Origin: Hypericibacter sp963696655
Lineage (GTDB): Bacteria > Pseudomonadota > Alphaproteobacteria > Dongiales > Dongiaceae
Reading direction: 5' to 3'
Assembly: GCA_963696655.1 (NCBI GenBank)
Contig: CAVOLB010000102.1
Location: forward strand, 1 to 25,472
Length of the DNA stretch: 25,472 nt
The notes beneath the pieces were generated by a model. The model made no database searches. It was given only the letters and a program-made list of their open reading frames with translations, and was not told where the DNA came from. The number at the start of each line of letters is the position of its first letter. The first letter of the stretch is position 1. The position numbers and the translations under genes are program-made. Below, piece by piece: positions 23,505 through 25,472 of the stretch.

Positions 23505-24587
23505 ATGCGGACAGTCGCCGCGGTGCGCGCGCAGGAGATCAACCCGGCTCGGCTGACGGGGCTCTACCGCAGGGAATTCCAGCTTTGCCAGGTGAAATCC
23601 GGCGAGACCGTCGTGGTGCTGACCGATCTGGCGGCGCGGCGCGAATATGTCGAGGCCGCCTTCGCCGCGGCCGACGAGCTGGGCGCCGACATCTATGAGA
23701 TCTGCGTCAACGCCATCCCTTCCTGGACCAAGGTCGGCGTGCCGACGGTCGGCAAATGCAAGGGCACGCTCGACGCGATCCGCCAGGCCGACATCCTGGT
23801 CTGCCTCCACATCCCGCTCTTCACCGCCTGGCTCAAGGAAGTGATGAATGGCGGCACCCGCGTCCTGATGATCATCGATGCGCCCGACGATCTGGAGCAG
23901 CTCCTGGCGCCCAAAGGTCTCAAGGAAGCGGTCAAGCATGCCCATGGCCGCCTCGTCCAGGCGCGCGAGATGCGAATCCTCAGCGATGCCGGCACCGATC
24001 TCACGGTCAAATGCGGCGAATATCCGGTGATGAGCCAGTGGGGCTATGCCGACGAGCCCGGCCATTTCGATCATTGGGGCGGCGGGCATGTCCATACCTT
24101 CCCGAACGAGGGAACGGCGAACGGCACGGTGGTGGTGCAGCCGGGCGACATCGTCGTGCTGCCCTATTGCCGCTATGTGCAGGACCCGATCCGGCTCGAG
24201 ATCCGCGACGGTTTCATCCGCAAGATCGAAGGCGGGCTCGACGCCAAGCTGATGAATGACTGGCTCGAGGACAACCGTGCGCATCCCGGCGACATGGACG
24301 GCCACGCCGTCTCGCATCTGGGCTGGGGTCTCAATCCGCAGGCACGCTGGTACAATATCGCGCTTAATGGCGATGCGCCGGAGCGCAGCCATGCCAGCGC
24401 CCGGACCTTCCCCGGCAACTTCCTGTTCTCGACCGGGCCCAACACGCAAGGCGGGGGCAAGCGCAGGACCAAGGGCCATTACGACGTGCCGATGCGCGAC
24501 TGCACCGTGCTGCTCGACAATGCGACGGTCATCGAGCGCGGCAAGTTCGTCGATCCCGCCATGATCGTTCAGCGCGAAACACGCTGA
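23505..24587 (+). CDS. NicX-like 2,5-dihydroxypyridine 5,6-dioxygenase family protein (M29 aminopeptidase-like fold)
   Basis: The product is 360 residues from the ATG at 23505, with GGGAGG at 23491-23496. The overall layout matches the leucyl aminopeptidase/NicX group. An N-terminal Rossmann-like domain (SGETVVVLTDLAARREYVEAAFAAADELGADIYEI) is followed by a metal-binding C-terminal domain. The likely iron ligands are H271 (SHLGWG) and H325/D327 (KGHYDVP), plus an acidic residue such as E184 in DEPGHFDHW or E202. NicX opens the ring of 2,5-dihydroxypyridine in nicotinate degradation, giving N-formylmaleamate. The following CoxG and CoxM homologues, parts of a molybdenum hydroxylase, fit hydroxylation of an N-heterocycle before ring opening (inference). 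A peptidase role is the alternative, but the HxD pair and context favour the dioxygenase. Confidence 0.8.
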   Translation: MRTVAAVRAQEINPARLTGLYRREFQLCQVKSGETVVVLTDLAARREYVEAAFAAADELGADIYEICVNAIPSWTKVGVPTVGKCKGTLDAIRQADILVCLHIPLFTAWLKEVMNGGTRVLMIIDAPDDLEQLLAPKGLKEAVKHAHGRLVQAREMRILSDAGTDLTVKCGEYPVMSQWGYADEPGHFDHWGGGHVHTFPNEGTANGTVVVQPGDIVVLPYCRYVQDPIRLEIRDGFIRKIEGGLDAKLMNDWLEDNRAHPGDMDGHAVSHLGWGLNPQARWYNIALNGDAPERSHASARTFPGNFLFSTGPNTQGGGKRRTKGHYDVPMRDCTVLLDNATVIERGKFVDPAMIVQRETR

Positions 24588-24656
24588 GCCGGGCGTCGCT
24601 GGGGTTGGGAGCGGGGCCGGCGACGGCGATCGAAGGGATCGGGGTGGGTTAGGGTC

Positions 24657-25109
24657 ATGAAGATCGAGGATGGCTTCACCGTGCGCGCGCCGCGCGACCG
24701 GGTCTGGGCCTTCATTACCGACCCGGAGCAGGTCGGCCCCTGCATTCCCGGCTGCACCGGCATCCAGGTGACGGGCCCGAACAGCTACAAGGCCGGCGTT
24801 CGCGTCGCCATCGGACCGATCAAGGCCGAGTTCAAGCTCGACGTCCAGGTCGAGGAGCAGGTTCCGCCGAACTATCTTCGCTCCCTGACGAAGGGCGAGG
24901 AGGGCAGCCGCGCCTCTATGCTCCAGGCCAAGACGCTGCTGGAGCTGCAGGAGCCGGAGCCCGGCGTTACGGAGGTGCGCTACAGCACCGAGATTTCCAT
25001 CGTCGGACGGCTCGGCAAGTTCGGCCTGGGTGTGATGAAGAAGAAGGCGGAAGGCATCGGCGGGGACTTCGTGAAGACCATGCGCGAAAGGCTCGAGCCC
25101 GCGGCATGA
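24657..25109 (+). CDS. CoxG/SRPBCC-family carbon-monoxide-dehydrogenase subunit G-like protein
   Basis: The product is 150 residues. The SRPBCC fold is shown by FTVRAPRDRVWAFITDPEQVGPCIPGCTGIQ at the start, GVRVAIGPIKAEFKLDVQVEEQ in the middle and a long C-terminal helix (FGLGVMKKKAEGIGGDFVKTMRERLE). CoxG proteins help assemble or anchor Cox-type molybdenum hydroxylases at the membrane. This one lacks the C-terminal anchor of the longer CO-dehydrogenase form, so it is a short cytoplasmic type. Its stop overlaps the next start in ATGA, tying it to the FAD subunit. The 69-base gap from the NicX-like gene suggests one transcript. Confidence 0.88.
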   Translation: MKIEDGFTVRAPRDRVWAFITDPEQVGPCIPGCTGIQVTGPNSYKAGVRVAIGPIKAEFKLDVQVEEQVPPNYLRSLTKGEEGSRASMLQAKTLLELQEPEPGVTEVRYSTEISIVGRLGKFGLGVMKKKAEGIGGDFVKTMRERLEPAA

Positions 25110-25465
25110 GCGCGCCTCTGCTCCATATGCCGAACAGCCTGGAAGAGGCGGCCCGTCTGTTGGCGGCGGATCCCGAGGCGAAATGCCTCGCCGGCGGCGC
25201 CACCCTCGTGGCGATGATGAATGCCGGGCTGGTGCAGCCGAGCGCCCTTGTCAGCCTGCGCAGGATCGAGAGGCTGGCGGGTATCGAGCGCCAGGCCGAT
25301 GGCTCGGTCCGGATCGGTGCCATGACGCGCCATCGCATCACGGCGAACTCGTCCGAGCTCGCGGCCGGCCAGACGGTCGTGAAGCAGGCGGCCTCCGTGA
25401 TCGCCAATCCGCCGGTGCGCAATATGGGCACGATGGCTGCGAGCAATACGTACTGGAACCAGTAG
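25106..25465 (+). pseudogene. CoxM-like FAD-binding subunit of a molybdenum hydroxylase, N-terminal fragment ending at 25465
   Basis: The frame gives 119 residues, whereas CoxM-type subunits have about 270-290. The N-terminal FAD-binding pattern is clear: KCLAGGATLVAMMNAGLVQPSALVSLRRIERLAGI, GAMTRH, and IANPPVRNMGT. After NMGT the family expects a GGN/GGS-A-H-A-D-P type sequence, but here it reads MAASNTYWNQ and stops at TAG (25463-25465), seven bases before the window end. Neither other frame restores the family sequence. The gene is broken, joined to foreign sequence, or damaged by a sequence-end artefact. Intact, it would carry electrons from the molybdenum subunit through FAD. Confidence 0.7.
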
Positions 25466-25472
25466 ACGGACA

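Overview
The window is a GC-rich, gene-dense stretch of proteobacterial DNA. Codon choice, gene families and operon style (Tat-exported CUT1 solute-binding protein, paired GlpS/GlpT-like ATPases, CoA-transferase and crotonase mixed into sugar genes, Cox-type molybdenum hydroxylase parts) suggest an alphaproteobacterium of a Rhodospirillales or Rhizobiales kind. That placement is inference from gene content; no rRNA or tRNA is present to fix it. I see no insertion sequence, prophage, CRISPR array or RNA gene.

Left block, minus strand (1-3480): a three-gene unit read right to left. It holds a two-part flavin dehydrogenase of the opine/hydroxyproline oxidase type (an alpha-like subunit with a BFD-type [2Fe-2S] cluster and a DAO-type beta-like subunit), followed by the start of an MttB-family methyltransferase that runs off the left edge. 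This looks like N-methylated amino acid or betaine catabolism. Next to it on the plus strand is a DUF3616 gene carrying a one-base frameshift (3743-4767).

Central block (4787-20454): a LacI-family regulator on the minus strand diverges from a run of 13 plus-strand genes. The run starts with a sugar-type ABC importer: a Tat-exported binding protein, a strong terminator hairpin, two permeases and two different ATPases. The enzymes follow: a Gfo/Idh/MocA dehydrogenase, a xylose-isomerase-like TIM barrel, a DUF4432 aldose-epimerase-like protein, an SDR dehydrogenase, a CaiB-type CoA-transferase, a binding-protein-like protein with no signal peptide, an enoyl-CoA hydratase and a fumarylacetoacetate-hydrolase-family enzyme. 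Together they look like uptake and oxidation of a carbohydrate-like compound, followed by late steps through a keto-acid and a CoA thioester. The substrate cannot be read from the sequence. The 5804-6281 gap holds the likely control region, with three GCATCAA repeats, a perfect AAAGCGCGCTTT palindrome and a minus-strand terminator-like hairpin.

Right block (20470-25472): on the minus strand, a methyl-accepting chemotaxis protein split by a one-base frameshift, followed by a small helical protein. A 577-base gap rich in dyad symmetry comes next. On the plus strand are a NicX-like 2,5-dihydroxypyridine-dioxygenase-family gene, a CoxG-family gene and the N-terminal part of a CoxM-type FAD subunit. 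These three suggest the start of an N-heteroaromatic degradation cluster that continues beyond the window.

The most unusual observation is in the two transporter ATPases. Every departure from consensus (signature motif in one, Walker A and the Walker B glutamate in the other) falls in the same composite nucleotide site. That predicts an importer with one working and one degenerate ATP site.
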